Source of the DNA: an uncultured Collinsella sp.
GTDB taxonomy: Bacteria; Actinomycetota; Coriobacteriia; Coriobacteriales; Coriobacteriaceae
Assembly: GCA_900540875.1 (NCBI GenBank)
Contig: UQHT01000005.1
Span: forward strand, 52,273-116,272
Direction: 5' to 3'
DNA length: 64,000 bases
Position numbers and translations under genes: made by a program. Below the pieces are notes generated by a model. The model saw nothing but the letters and a program-made list of their open reading frames with translations. It did no database searches and was not told where the DNA came from. This document shows positions 35,403-44,607 of the stretch, piece by piece (the stretch's first letter is position 1; each line of letters starts with the position of its first letter).

Positions 35403-35987
35403 TTAGATGTCGTCTGAGGAGTCGAGTTCTGCCTCAAGCTTGGCACGGCGTCTTTTCGCCGTGAAAAACGTTGCACACAGGACAGCAAACGTGGCCGCGA
35501 AAATCGTCGCACCGCAGAACACGCCCGTGGCCAGGTTCGCCAACCAAAAGACGCTTTCGAGCGGTACGATCTGCGCCTCAGCGACACAGCGCATTGCGGC
35601 AATAACAAGCGCGAACGCGGCGCCGCTAAGACCGCTGACAAGCAGGAAATATCCAACAGGAAGATGCTCGGTTTGCCCAAAACGATTGGTATCGACATAG
35701 CCCTTCCGCGTTTGCAGTCCTGCGCAAATCAACATCACGAGAACGAGCCACAAATACATGGCTGCCTCGAACGGCGTTGCAAAGCCATGCGGCATTTCAC
35801 TAGCGTCGCTGTGAACCCACGTAACCTGTCGAGCTATAAACTGGTAGAAAAAGATCATCAACATGCCAAACGAAAGCAGCACGAAGCCAATCTTGTAGAT
35901 CTTCGCGTTCTCAGCCTCCAGGCGTTCATCCTTTGGGCCGGCATATTCACGCCACTTTTGCACGATTTTCAGATCTTCATATTTCAT
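35403..35987 (-). CDS. Four-TM membrane protein (DUF6773-like)
   Basis: A 194-residue protein. After a charged 33-residue start (MKYEDLKIVQKWREYAGPKD) come four predicted helices: about 33-50 (GFVLLSFGMLMIFFYQF), 76-92, 114-133 and 145-170. The C terminus is basic then acidic (FFTAKRRRAKLEAELDSSDD). Similar proteins annotated DUF6773 often sit next to a small XRE regulator, as here, nine bases downstream of one. The function is unknown; the gene pair is probably an operon in which the regulator comes first. Confidence 0.7.
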   Translation of the reverse strand: MKYEDLKIVQKWREYAGPKDERLEAENAKIYKIGFVLLSFGMLMIFFYQFIARQVTWVHSDASEMPHGFATPFEAAMYLWLVLVMLICAGLQTRKGYVDTNRFGQTEHLPVGYFLLVSGLSGAAFALVIAAMRCVAEAQIVPLESVFWLANLATGVFCGATIFAATFAVLCATFFTAKRRRAKLEAELDSSDDI

Positions 35988-35996
35988 AGTGAACTC

Positions 35997-36227
35997 CTAA
36001 AGAGCATTAGGGTCGGCGTCGGTTTCGTCTTCCCAAAACAAGTCGTTCAACGTAACGCGCAGCGCCTTACAGATTGCCACGCACAAATTGAGCGTGGGGT
36101 TGTAGCCGCCCGCCTCGATAAGGCCGATGGTTTGGCGCGTAACGCCCACGGCTTGGGCTAAGTCAGCTTGCGAAAGGCCAGCCGCCGCGCGTGCCGCCTT
36201 CATGCGTAGGTTCTTTTTGCCCGGCAT
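35997..36227 (-). CDS. Small XRE-family regulator
   Basis: A 76-residue helix-turn-helix protein. ATG 36227 is preferred because GAAAGGAA precedes it and MPGKKNLRMKAARAAAGLSQ is the usual family start; the frame is open further upstream without a ribosome site. The HTH is LSQADLAQAVGVTRQTIGLIEAG, followed by YNPTLNLCVAICKALRVTLNDLFW. It belongs to the small repressors paired with membrane proteins of the DUF6773/DUF2178 kind and overlaps nothing else. Confidence 0.88.
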   Translation of the reverse strand: MPGKKNLRMKAARAAAGLSQADLAQAVGVTRQTIGLIEAGGYNPTLNLCVAICKALRVTLNDLFWEDETDADPNAL

Positions 36228-36376
36228 GGAGTTCCTTTCGTAGTAATGGACAGATATCCGTTGCAACATGACAGAAATATATTGCATCCTTCACAAGATG
36301 TCAACTATATCTGTCATTATGGAAACCATGTCCGCCATCGCCATGTGGACATAACAATTTCGATTCGCTATTCAAT

Positions 36377-36415
36377 CTTACTCGGACAAAACCGAGTCGG
36401 AAGGACCCGAGTAAG
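36377..36415. other. Hairpin in the gap upstream of the XRE gene
   Basis: CTTACTCGG (36377-36385) pairs with CCGAGTAAG (36407-36415); an inner CTCGG/CCGAG alternative also exists. It sits in the 270-base gap between the XRE gene and the acetyltransferase gene. It may be a terminator for neither strand or an attenuator-like structure; no gene is seen in the gap. Confidence 0.35.
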
Positions 36416-36497
36416 TGGAACTTATCAGCATGGCCAACGCGCACGCCAATAACCGGATTTGCCGGAACCATGCGTGCCCCATCGTTTAATAGCTCCG

Positions 36498-37058
36498 TTA
36501 TTGTTCGATGATCTTCTTGACGACCGCGGGAACGCCTGCCGCCACCACGTTGTCCGGAAGGTCTTCCGTCACGACGCTGCCCGCGGCAATTACGCAACCG
36601 CTGCCGATGGTAACCCCCTGCAACACGGATACGTTCGCGCCAAACCAGCAGTTATCGCCTACAACAATAGGCAGAGCCTTCTCGAGACCCAAGTTGCGGT
36701 CCTTTGCCTTTAGGGGGTGCGAAGCGGTGTAGAAGCCGCAAAACGGCCCGATAAACACGTTGCCACCAAAGGTGATAGAGCCGCCGTCCATAAAGTAGCA
36801 GCCATGGTTTACAAAGCAGCCCTCACCAAAGCTCGTCTTGCTCCCGTAGTCAAAGTAGGCAGGCGAAAGGACCGTCAGCCCTTGCGGAAGATCGGTATCG
36901 AGCAAGGATTTCAAAGCGTCAAGCTGCGCGTCGCTTCCGGGTTTTGCCATATTAAAGTCATAGCAGAGCGCCTCCGCCTTTGCGCGTTGCGCCAGGAGCT
37001 CCTCGTCAAAGTTGGCATCATGCCACTCCCCGCGCTCCATCTTCTCTTTCTCAGTCAT
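36498..37058 (-). CDS. Sugar O-acetyltransferase, maltose/galactoside acetyltransferase type
   Basis: A 186-residue hexapeptide-repeat acetyltransferase. The MAC domain is at the start (MTEKEKMERGEWHDANFDEE), followed by the left-handed beta-helix with [LIV]-G-x4 repeats: FGEGCFVNHGCYFMDGGSI, then FGGNVFIGPFCGFYTASHPL with the catalytic His, and VGDNCWFGANVSVLQGVTIG. This is the LacA/Maa family, transferring acetyl from acetyl-CoA to sugar hydroxyls. Full length is present. No sugar-use genes are adjacent. Confidence 0.9.
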   Translation of the reverse strand: MTEKEKMERGEWHDANFDEELLAQRAKAEALCYDFNMAKPGSDAQLDALKSLLDTDLPQGLTVLSPAYFDYGSKTSFGEGCFVNHGCYFMDGGSITFGGNVFIGPFCGFYTASHPLKAKDRNLGLEKALPIVVGDNCWFGANVSVLQGVTIGSGCVIAAGSVVTEDLPDNVVAAGVPAVVKKIIEQ

Positions 37059-37292
37059 TGCGCCCCCTCAAACAACATGCAGTCTTGATGCGGCAATTCT
37101 ACCAGCCGATAAGCCACGGTTTTAACACGAGCACCACGCCGCGCAGGGAATGACCGCAGAAGCTAAAGGTCACCGACTCCGAACGCGCGTTCGATGGAAT
37201 TCGTGTTAGTTGGAATCGTCCGAGGCCTGGGCTATGCTACCTTGACTATCTATATGACTACAACGCAGCAAAGGAGCATCGAGAGAGCGAGC

Positions 37293-39290
37293 ATGGCAAA
37301 AAACACCGCAAACTATGGTAACGACAGTATTCGTCAGCTCAAGGACGAGGAGCGCGTACGCCTGCGCCCCGCCGTTATCTTTGGCTCGGACGGACTCGAC
37401 GGCTGCGCGCATGCCGCCTTCGAGATCCTGTCCAACGCCGTTGACGAGGCGCGCCAGGGCTACGGCAAGCTCATCACCCTTACCGCCTTTCGCGATGGTT
37501 CCATTCAGGTAGAGGACAACGGCCGCGGCTGCCCGCTCGACTGGAACCCCTCCGAGAAGCGCTTTAACTGGGAGCTCGTCTTTTGCGAGCTCTACGCAGG
37601 TGGCAAATACAACAACAACCAGGGCGGCGACTACGACTTCTCGCTCGGTACCAACGGCCTGGGCTCGTGCGCGACCCAGTACGCATCCGAGTACATGGAC
37701 GTCACGGTTTGGCGCGACGGCAACAAGTACTCCCTGCACTTTAAGAAAGGCAAGGTCGTTGGCGCCAAAAAGAAAGCGCTTGAGATCGAGCCCAGCGACG
37801 AGGACCGCACCGGCACCACCATCAAGTGGCGCCCCGATCTTGAGGTCTTTACCTCGATCAGCATTCCCCACGACTGGTATCGCGAGACCATGCGCCGCCA
37901 GGCCGTGGTCAACGCCAACGTGACCTTCCGCCTGCGCATTGAGGGCGACGATGGCGAGTTTTCCGAAGAGGATTTTTGCTATCCCAAGGGCATCGAGGAC
38001 TACGTGCTCGAGAAGGTCGGTACCGACTACCTTACCGAGCCCTTCTTTATCGAGGCTGACCGTCGCGGTCGCGACCGCGAGGACCTGCCCGATTACAACG
38101 TCAAGATCACCGCGTGCATGTGCTTCTCGCGCACCTTCATGATGCAGGAGTACTACCACAACTCGTCATGGCTCGAGAACGGCGGTTCGCCCGAAAAGGC
38201 CGCCCGTAGTGCTCTGACCAGCGCCATCGATGCCTACATCAAGCAACAGGGCAAGTACAACAAAAACGAGAGCGGCATTAAGTGGCAGGACGTCCAGGAC
38301 TGTCTGGTGCTGGTGACCAACTGCTTCTCCACCCAGACGTCCTACGAAAACCAGACTAAGAAGGCCATCAATAACCGCTTTATCCAGCAGGCGATGACGG
38401 CATTCTTTAAGGAGCGCCTCTCGACCTATCTGATCGAGAACAAAGACGCCGCCAACAAGATCATGGAGCAGGTGCTCATCAACAAGCGCTCGCGCGAGAA
38501 CGCCGAGAAGACGCGCCAGAGCATCAAGACCAATCTGCAGCAGAAGACCGACATGGCCAACCGCGTGCAGAAGTTCATCGACTGCCGCTCCAAGGACAAG
38601 AGCCGTCGCGAGATCTACATCGTAGAGGGCGACTCGGCAGCAGGCGCCATCCGCACCTCGCGCGATGCCGAGTTCCAGGGTGTTATGCCCGTCCGAGGCA
38701 AGATCCTCAACTGTCTGAAAGAGGACTACCCGCGCATCTTTAAGTCCGACATCATCATGGACCTCATGCGCGTGCTGGGCTGCGGTGTGGAGATCAAGGA
38801 CAAGCGCATCAAGAACCTTGGCGCCTTTGACCTGGACAACCTCAACTGGAACAAGGTCATCATCTGTACGGACGCCGACGTCGACGGTTATCACATCCGC
38901 ACGCTTGTGCTCACCATGCTCTATCGCCTGGTGCCCACGCTTATCGACGAGGGCTACGTGTATATCGCCGAGTCGCCGCTCTACGAGATCAACTGCAAAG
39001 AGAAGACCTACTTTGCCTACACCGAGCTCGAGAAGAACGGCATCCTCAAGGAGATTGGCGACCAGAAGTGCTCGATCAACCGCTCCAAGGGTCTTGGTGA
39101 GAACGATCCGGACATGATGTGGCTCACCACCATGAACCCCGAGACGCGCCGCCTGATCAAGGTAGAACCCGAGGACGTCACCAAGATGGAGACCATGTTC
39201 AACCTGTTGCTGGGCAACGACGAGACGGGCCGCAAGCGTCACATCTCCGAGCACGGCAAGGAATACCTGGACCAGCTGGACCTGCAGTAG
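37293..39290 (+). CDS. Type IIA topoisomerase B subunit (ParE/GyrB-like)
   Basis: A 665-residue protein from ATG 37293. The GHKL ATPase has EILSNAVDEARQGYG, VEDNGRGCPLDWN and LGTNGLGSCATQY. The TOPRIM domain has IVEGDSAAGAIRTSRD, PVRGKILN and the metal site TDADVDGYHIRTL. The C-terminal GyrB tail carries INRSKGLGENDPDMMW. The A subunit gene follows after 45 bases, so the pair forms a heterotetramer that relaxes or decatenates DNA with ATP. The enzyme is probably topoisomerase IV, but sequence alone does not separate it from a divergent gyrase. A longer upstream frame lacks a ribosome site. Confidence 0.9.
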   Translation: MAKNTANYGNDSIRQLKDEERVRLRPAVIFGSDGLDGCAHAAFEILSNAVDEARQGYGKLITLTAFRDGSIQVEDNGRGCPLDWNPSEKRFNWELVFCELYAGGKYNNNQGGDYDFSLGTNGLGSCATQYASEYMDVTVWRDGNKYSLHFKKGKVVGAKKKALEIEPSDEDRTGTTIKWRPDLEVFTSISIPHDWYRETMRRQAVVNANVTFRLRIEGDDGEFSEEDFCYPKGIEDYVLEKVGTDYLTEPFFIEADRRGRDREDLPDYNVKITACMCFSRTFMMQEYYHNSSWLENGGSPEKAARSALTSAIDAYIKQQGKYNKNESGIKWQDVQDCLVLVTNCFSTQTSYENQTKKAINNRFIQQAMTAFFKERLSTYLIENKDAANKIMEQVLINKRSRENAEKTRQSIKTNLQQKTDMANRVQKFIDCRSKDKSRREIYIVEGDSAAGAIRTSRDAEFQGVMPVRGKILNCLKEDYPRIFKSDIIMDLMRVLGCGVEIKDKRIKNLGAFDLDNLNWNKVIICTDADVDGYHIRTLVLTMLYRLVPTLIDEGYVYIAESPLYEINCKEKTYFAYTELEKNGILKEIGDQKCSINRSKGLGENDPDMMWLTTMNPETRRLIKVEPEDVTKMETMFNLLLGNDETGRKRHISEHGKEYLDQLDLQ

Positions 39291-39335
39291 CAGCAAATCG
39301 ATAACGACGGCCCATAAGAAGTTCAAGAGGAAATC

Positions 39336-41576
39336 GTGGCAAAGAAGAAGACGAAGAACCAGCCAAAGAAAAAGCAGGTCAACGCCGAGAACGTCATCGG
39401 CCTGCACTCCGAGGTCACCGACCAGCCGATTACGCAGACGCTCGAGGTCAACTACATGCCCTACGCTATGAGCGTCAACGTCTCGCGTGCATTCCCCGAG
39501 ATCGACGGCTTTAAGCCCTCGCACCGCAAGCTGCTCTACACTATGTACAAGATGGGCCTGCTCAAGGGCGAGCGCCAAAAGAGCGCCAACATCGTGGGCC
39601 AGACCATGAAGCTCAACCCACACGGCGACGCCGCCATCTACGAGACGATGGTGCGCCTGGCCACGGGCAACGAGGCGCTGCTTGCTCCTTTCGTGGAGTC
39701 GAAGGGCAACTTTGGCAAGTACTATTCGGGCGACCTGAGCTACGCCGCCTCGCGTTATACCGAGGCCAAGCTCTCCCCCATCAGCGCCGAGATCTTCAAA
39801 GACATCGACAAGGACCCGGTCGACTTCGTTGACAGCTACGACGGTGCCATGAAGGAGCCGCGTCTGCTGCCCACCACGTTCCCCAACATCCTCGTCTCGG
39901 CCAACAAGGGCATCGGCGTCGCTATGGCGTCCGATATCTGCGGCTTCAACCTCAACGAGGTCTGCACCGCCACGATGCACTACCTGAAGGACCCCGACTG
40001 CGACCTGCTCGAGTACATGCCCATGCCCGATTTCTCGACCGGCGGCGAGATTATCTACCGCCGCGAGGAGATGGAGAAGATCATCGAGACCGGTCTTGGC
40101 AGCTTCCAGATTCGCTCCCGCTGGCGCTGGATTCCCGAAGAGCGCATCATCGAGGTGTACGAGATCCCCTACACCACCAAGACCGATGTCATCATCGAAC
40201 GCATCGTCAAGCTCTCCAAGGAGGGCAAGGTCAAGGAGATCGCCGACATCCGCGACGAGACCGACCTTTCGGGTCTGCGCATCGCCATCGACCTTAAGCG
40301 CGGCGTCGACCCCGACAAGCTCATGGCCAAGCTCTATCGCTCGACCACGCTGCAGGATTCGTTCTCGTGCAACTTCAACGTGCTCGTCGACGGCTATCCC
40401 CGTGTTATGGGCGTGCGCCAGATTCTGCACGAGTGGGTCAAGTGGCGTATTGCGTCCACGCGTCGCCGCATTAACTTTGACCTGGGCAAAAAGTCCGAGC
40501 GCCTGCACCTGCTGCACGGCCTTGAGGCAATTCTGCTCGACATCGACAAGGCCATCGCCATCATCCGCGGCACTAAGCTCGAGGCAGAGGTTGTACCCAA
40601 CCTTATGAAGGGTTTCGACATCGACGAGACCCAGGCCGAGTTTGTCGCCGAGCTTAAGCTCCGCAACATCAACGAGGAGTACATCCTCAACCGCACCAAG
40701 GACATCGCCAAGCTCGAGGGCGAGATTGCCGAGCTTGAGGAGATCCTCTCCAGCGAGGAGAACATCAAGAAGGTCATCAGCGACGAGCTAGCAGCGGTCA
40801 ACAAGAAGTACGTGATGCCGCGCCGCACGGGCAGGATCGAGCCCCATGAGGTTATCGAGGTAAGCTTGGAGCCCGAGGTCGAGGAGTACCCGGTCACCAT
40901 CATGCTCTCGCGCGATGGCTACCTAAAGAAGATGACGGACCGCGTGCTCAAGAAGGCGACCACGCTCAAGTACAAGGACGGCGACAAACCCTTTATCGAG
41001 TTCCCGTCCTCCAACACCCACGAGCTGCTGGTCTTTACCAACAAGAGCCAGGTGTACAAGTGCAAGGTCACGGCGTTTGAGGACACCAAGTCGGCCCAGC
41101 TGGGCTCGTACCTTCCGACCGATCTTGAGATGGAACCCGACGAGAGCGTCATCTGGGTCATCGACCCCGAGGACTACAAGGCCGACGTGCTGTTCGTCTT
41201 TGAGAACGGCCGCGTGGTGCGTGTCGCGCTTTCTGGATACGTTACCAAGACCAACCGCAAGCGCCTTAAGAACGCCATCTACGGCGGCAGCAAGCTGCTG
41301 TATGCGCAGGTGCTCAAGGAGGACCGCGACCTCGCGCTGGTCTCGAGCGACTACCGCCTGATGAACTTCAACACGTCGCTGCTCAAGACCAAGACGACCA
41401 CCAACACGCAGGGCGTCCAGGCCTTTACGGCCAAGAAGGGCCGCTCGGTCACCACCGTCGGCACGACCGAGGAGATCCTCGGCGCCGGCGTCTCGGCCGA
41501 AAAGTTCACCGCGCAGAGCCTCCCCTCTGCCGGTGCCCTCATGAAAGAAAACGACATGCCGAGCCTGTTTGACTAA
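39336..41576 (+). CDS. Type IIA topoisomerase A subunit (ParC/GyrA-like)
   Basis: A 746-residue protein behind AAGAGGAAATC. The N-terminal breakage-reunion domain has YAMSVNVSRAFPEIDGFKPS, the catalytic tyrosine Tyr141 in AASRYTEAKLSP, and RLLPTTFPNILVSANKGIG. A coiled coil spans about residues 400-500 (KDIAKLEGEIAELEEILSSE). The C terminus contains beta-pinwheel blades but no clear GyrA-box (QRRGGKG), favouring ParC-like activity. The first 20 residues are lysine-rich (KKKTKNQPKKKQ), an extension not usual in the family. Ends at a GC-rich hairpin at 41617-41652. Confidence 0.9.
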   Translation: MAKKKTKNQPKKKQVNAENVIGLHSEVTDQPITQTLEVNYMPYAMSVNVSRAFPEIDGFKPSHRKLLYTMYKMGLLKGERQKSANIVGQTMKLNPHGDAAIYETMVRLATGNEALLAPFVESKGNFGKYYSGDLSYAASRYTEAKLSPISAEIFKDIDKDPVDFVDSYDGAMKEPRLLPTTFPNILVSANKGIGVAMASDICGFNLNEVCTATMHYLKDPDCDLLEYMPMPDFSTGGEIIYRREEMEKIIETGLGSFQIRSRWRWIPEERIIEVYEIPYTTKTDVIIERIVKLSKEGKVKEIADIRDETDLSGLRIAIDLKRGVDPDKLMAKLYRSTTLQDSFSCNFNVLVDGYPRVMGVRQILHEWVKWRIASTRRRINFDLGKKSERLHLLHGLEAILLDIDKAIAIIRGTKLEAEVVPNLMKGFDIDETQAEFVAELKLRNINEEYILNRTKDIAKLEGEIAELEEILSSEENIKKVISDELAAVNKKYVMPRRTGRIEPHEVIEVSLEPEVEEYPVTIMLSRDGYLKKMTDRVLKKATTLKYKDGDKPFIEFPSSNTHELLVFTNKSQVYKCKVTAFEDTKSAQLGSYLPTDLEMEPDESVIWVIDPEDYKADVLFVFENGRVVRVALSGYVTKTNRKRLKNAIYGGSKLLYAQVLKEDRDLALVSSDYRLMNFNTSLLKTKTTTNTQGVQAFTAKKGRSVTTVGTTEEILGAGVSAEKFTAQSLPSAGALMKENDMPSLFD

Positions 41577-41616
41577 AACAACGGCGACCAAACCGTCATG
41601 GTTTTACAAAGCAGCG

Positions 41617-41652
41617 GGGCCCGGAGCGCAGTAAACGCTGTGCCCTGGGCCC
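41617..41652 (+). terminator. Hairpin after the topoisomerase operon
   Basis: GGGCCC arms (41617-41622, 41647-41652) with an inner AGCG/CGCT pairing form an imperfect GC-rich hairpin about 40 bases after the A-subunit stop. No T run follows, so the call is moderate. Confidence 0.5.
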
Positions 41653-41675
41653 TATGCATTACACCAGCATCATCC

Positions 41676-42971
41676 CTATAGACAAAATGCCGCATAAAGT
41701 GGAACAGACATAAGCCCATCATTCATTCCAAAGGGCTTAGTCGATAGCCTGATAAGGCGTACGCCCGGATGGGTCTTTTTAAGTGAGGACAGGCTTCGAG
41801 ATCTTGTGTTCTCTCCCGCCTTGACTTCAATCGCAGACAAGCATCCCTGCTTCTCTACTACAAAGTCGATTTCCGCACGATTATCTCGCGCCCAATAATG
41901 CAGCGGATAGCCCATGGCTGAAAGCTGTTGGGCGACGTAGTTTTCGGTAAGTGCACCCATGAATGTGCCGCCGATGCCGGCAAGAATATCGGCGCGTTGA
42001 GCACCGGCCTTGGAGACGAGCAGCCCTGTATCCGCCTGATAGATTTTAAAAGCAGAAGGGTTAACGAAGGCCTCTAAAGGGCTTTCGATCTGCCCGACTA
42101 GGCTGCAGCGCGCCACCGTACCCGACAATACAAGCCAGTCGAGAGCATCTCCAAAGAGAGACGCATTGCCCCCCGCTCGCACTACCTTGTATTGAAATTT
42201 ACGATTCTCTTTGGCAAGCTGCTGTGGAATGGAATCGAAGCACGCACGCGTCTTTGCGCTCAAGCGCTCATCAGCATATTTATTAGTGTCGGCGGAGTAT
42301 CCGTCGAGAATAATCCGATGCTTTTCGGCCACATCAATGATTGACTGATCATCGATGTACGTTTGGACCGCCTCGGGCATTCCGCCAACAACAAGATACT
42401 GCCGATAGAGCCCAAGCGCCTTTTCATGAAGGCTTGGCGCAAGAGGACCCATAAACTCGAATGATGAGCGTATCTCGTCGACCAGCTGATCGTGCCCCAT
42501 CGCCCAGAGAAACTCCTCGAAATCGAGTGGAGTCATCTCAATCAAGTCGGTCTTTCCGACGGGGAACGAATACGACTGTTGGTTAATGGCAACCCCAAGA
42601 AGCGACCCAGCAGCCGCAACGTAATACTCGGGAGCATCTTCGCAAAAGTATTTAAGGGAAGTAAGCGCTTCCTCGCATGCCTGAATCTCGTCAACGAACA
42701 GTAAGGTTTTGCCAGGCACGATACGCTGTCCCGTACGAGCCTCGATCGCGCGTACGATCGAATGAGGGTCAAGACCGCCCGAAAAATCCGCTCGCGCCGA
42801 CCGGTCGTTCTCAAGATTAACGTAGACAACCGATTCGAAAAGATCCTGAGCGTACGTTCTGAGCAGATAGGTCTTGCCACACTGGCGCACGCCTTTGACC
42901 AGCAAAGGTTTTCTATCAGCTCTGTCTCGCCATTCCCTAAGTAGCTCGTCTGCCTTGCGACGCATACGCAA
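41676..42971 (-). CDS. ATP-binding protein, AAA_14 plus DUF4143
   Basis: A 431-residue protein. The Walker A is VKGVRQCGKTYLLRTYAQ, Walker B KTLLFVDEIQACEEAL, in an AAA_14 domain (about 20-160). The DUF4143 half contains NYVAQQLSAMGYPLHYW, then RAEIDFVVEKQGCLSAIEVK, which resembles a PD-(D/E)XK nuclease core (D...E-x-K). Such proteins are widespread and variably distributed; some have been tied to toxin-antitoxin or defence roles, but no function is proven for most. The gene and its flanks are visibly more A+T-rich than the topoisomerase genes, consistent with acquisition. It is a single gene with its own upstream A+T-rich region. Confidence 0.85.
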   Translation of the reverse strand: MRMRRKADELLREWRDRADRKPLLVKGVRQCGKTYLLRTYAQDLFESVVYVNLENDRSARADFSGGLDPHSIVRAIEARTGQRIVPGKTLLFVDEIQACEEALTSLKYFCEDAPEYYVAAAGSLLGVAINQQSYSFPVGKTDLIEMTPLDFEEFLWAMGHDQLVDEIRSSFEFMGPLAPSLHEKALGLYRQYLVVGGMPEAVQTYIDDQSIIDVAEKHRIILDGYSADTNKYADERLSAKTRACFDSIPQQLAKENRKFQYKVVRAGGNASLFGDALDWLVLSGTVARCSLVGQIESPLEAFVNPSAFKIYQADTGLLVSKAGAQRADILAGIGGTFMGALTENYVAQQLSAMGYPLHYWARDNRAEIDFVVEKQGCLSAIEVKAGENTRSRSLSSLKKTHPGVRLIRLSTKPFGMNDGLMSVPLYAAFCL

Positions 42972-43145
42972 CCTTCCCTCATTAACTTCTGTTTGACAAT
43001 ATTTTAACGCGGATTAATTTGTTTTCAGTTATTTTTCTGCGTTTAAAAAATGTTCTATACGGCGCTTGAGGGAATGCGCCCCTATCTCTCGGTAAGGACA
43101 GCAAGCATTTCCACCAACACCGATTGCCATGCGCTCTTCTTGCCC

Positions 43146-43676
43146 TTAGGCGAGCTTGCGAGCGAGCTCTCGCACCTCTTCCAGCTTGGGCGATGAGGCC
43201 ATGCTGTCGCGCTCGGTCATGCCGCTAATGGTGACAATGCCCTGGTCCTCCCACTTGCAGTACGCACAGGCCGACTTGTACATAGCGATCGCCGCATCAT
43301 AGACGCCCTCGCTGTGGCTATCGAGCAAAAGGGCCGTCTTGGTGAACGGGAAGCCCGTAGCACCGAAGGCGTACAGGCGGTCGATGACAGCCTTCTCCTG
43401 TGCGGTGATATCAAACCAGTAGATAGGCGAAGCGAAGACAACCATGTCGGTGTCTTTCAGCGACTCAATCACGTTGGCCATGTCATCCTTCTGCACGCAG
43501 ACGCCCTCATGGGCGAAGCAGTACTGGCATCCCAAGCAGCCGGCGATCTTCTTGCTGGCAACGCGGACGACCTCGACCGTATTGCCGCCCTCACGCGCGG
43601 TCTCGGCAAACGCCTCGACCATGGTATCGGTATTAGCGCCCTTACGCGGGCTGCCGCTCAATACAACGATTTTCAT
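43146..43676 (-). CDS. NADPH-dependent FMN reductase-like flavoprotein
   Basis: A 176-residue flavodoxin-fold protein. The FMN phosphate loop is VVLSGSPRKGANTDTMVEAF. The cysteine-bearing segment IAGCLGCQYCFAHEGVCVQKDD resembles the four-cysteine cluster of iron-sulfur flavoproteins (Isf). VVFASPIYWFDITAQEKAVIDRLY follows. It probably reduces FMN-bound substrates or quinones with NAD(P)H. The HxlR regulator upstream on the same strand (43776-44102) is a likely controller. A second member of the same type is at 48636-49175. Confidence 0.88.
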   Translation of the reverse strand: MKIVVLSGSPRKGANTDTMVEAFAETAREGGNTVEVVRVASKKIAGCLGCQYCFAHEGVCVQKDDMANVIESLKDTDMVVFASPIYWFDITAQEKAVIDRLYAFGATGFPFTKTALLLDSHSEGVYDAAIAMYKSACAYCKWEDQGIVTISGMTERDSMASSPKLEEVRELARKLA

Positions 43677-43775
43677 AAGAATCTCCCTTCTTCATGCCGC
43701 AGGCGCACGATGATTCGGGACAGGTTTTCGTTAGCACCCTCGTAGCGGCTCTCCGCCCCCCCAGCGATGTGTCCG

Positions 43776-44102
43776 CTACGAAACAATTGTCTTGTAATAA
43801 GCGCCGAAGTCTGCCAGCGAGTCCATGATGGGCATCATCTGGCGGCCGAGCTCGGTAAGGCCATACTCAACGCGGGGAGGATTCTCGCCATAGTCATGGC
43901 GAAAAACCAGCCCATCATCCTCCATCTGCCGCAGGCTGTCGGTAAGCACCTTCTGAGAGATCCCCTCCAGGTTGCGGCGCAACTCGTTGAAACGCCAAGG
44001 GCGTACGCGTAAGTTACGAATAATGAGCAGTTTCCACTTACCGCCAATGAGCGCTACCGCCGTTGCGACCGGACACTCCGGAAGCTCCTCTTTCGCCATC
44101 AT
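43776..44102 (-). CDS. HxlR-family regulator
   Basis: A 108-residue winged-helix protein. ATG 44102 is chosen since AAGGAGG lies 11 bases upstream; ATG 44099 is equivalent, and a frame to 44252 lacks a site. It shows CPVATAVALIGGKWKLLIIR, FNELRRNLEGISQKVLTDSL and the wing GLVFRHDYGENPPRVEYGLT, the family core. The Cys in ELPECPV matches the redox-sensing cysteine of HypR/QorR-type members. It is divergent from the cupin gene, with a CAAATA-N12-TATTTG dyad between them. Confidence 0.9.
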   Translation of the reverse strand: MMAKEELPECPVATAVALIGGKWKLLIIRNLRVRPWRFNELRRNLEGISQKVLTDSLRQMEDDGLVFRHDYGENPPRVEYGLTELGRQMMPIMDSLADFGAYYKTIVS

Positions 44103-44154
44103 GGGAGACCCAACCTCCTTGACCATACCGGTTTCACAAAAAAGCACGCAGTTA

Positions 44155-44178
44155 CAAATATGTGCGTACTCGTATTTG
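44155..44178. promoter_or_regulatory. Candidate HxlR operator
   Basis: CAAATA (44155-44160) and TATTTG (44173-44178) form a perfect inverted repeat with a 12-base spacer, between the HxlR gene and the divergent cupin gene. Assignment is by position. Confidence 0.45.
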
Positions 44179-44253
44179 CATGTGCTTTCGCGTTGAATAT
44201 ATCTCACGCAGGAGATGCCTGCAAGGTAAATCAACCCCAAGAGAGGAACCATT

Positions 44254-44607
44254 ATGGCTAATTATGCAAAGACCCACATCGGCAATGAGAGCCGTGTCGA
44301 GCTGCACGAGGTGCTCGGACTTACCGGAGCAGAGGTGAGTGTCAACAATCTTCCCGCCGGCACTGGCGTTCCGTTCGTCCATGCACACAAGGAAAACGAG
44401 GAGATCTATGGCGTGCTCGAGGGCGCAGGCTCGGTCACGATCGACGGTGAGGATATCGAGCTTGCGGCCGGCGACTGGCTGCGCATTTCCCCCGCTGCGC
44501 ATCGTCAGTTCCGCGCCGCGTCCGACTCGGGGATCACATACGTCTGCATTCAGGTCAAGCAGGGATCCCTCGACGCCTTCACGGCCGACGACGCTATCAT
44601 GTTCTAA
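44254..44607 (+). CDS. Small cupin-domain protein
   Basis: A 117-residue single cupin. The metal-binding motif 1 region is GVPFVHAHKENEEIYGVLEG (His, His, Glu in the expected order) and motif 2 is LRISPAAHRQFRAASD with the last histidine. It is probably a metal-dependent enzyme or sensor of small molecules; the substrate is unknown. The gene starts behind GAGAGGAACC and is divergent from an HxlR gene, which probably regulates it. Its stop overlaps the 3' end of the convergent TetR gene by four bases. Confidence 0.85.
   Translation: MANYAKTHIGNESRVELHEVLGLTGAEVSVNNLPAGTGVPFVHAHKENEEIYGVLEGAGSVTIDGEDIELAAGDWLRISPAAHRQFRAASDSGITYVCIQVKQGSLDAFTADDAIMF

Noticed and set aside
38166..40517. A 783-codon open frame on the minus strand opposite the topoisomerase genes.
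   Set aside because: The sense strand has unambiguous GyrB/GyrA motifs; the antisense frame is a by-product of G+C-rich codon use.
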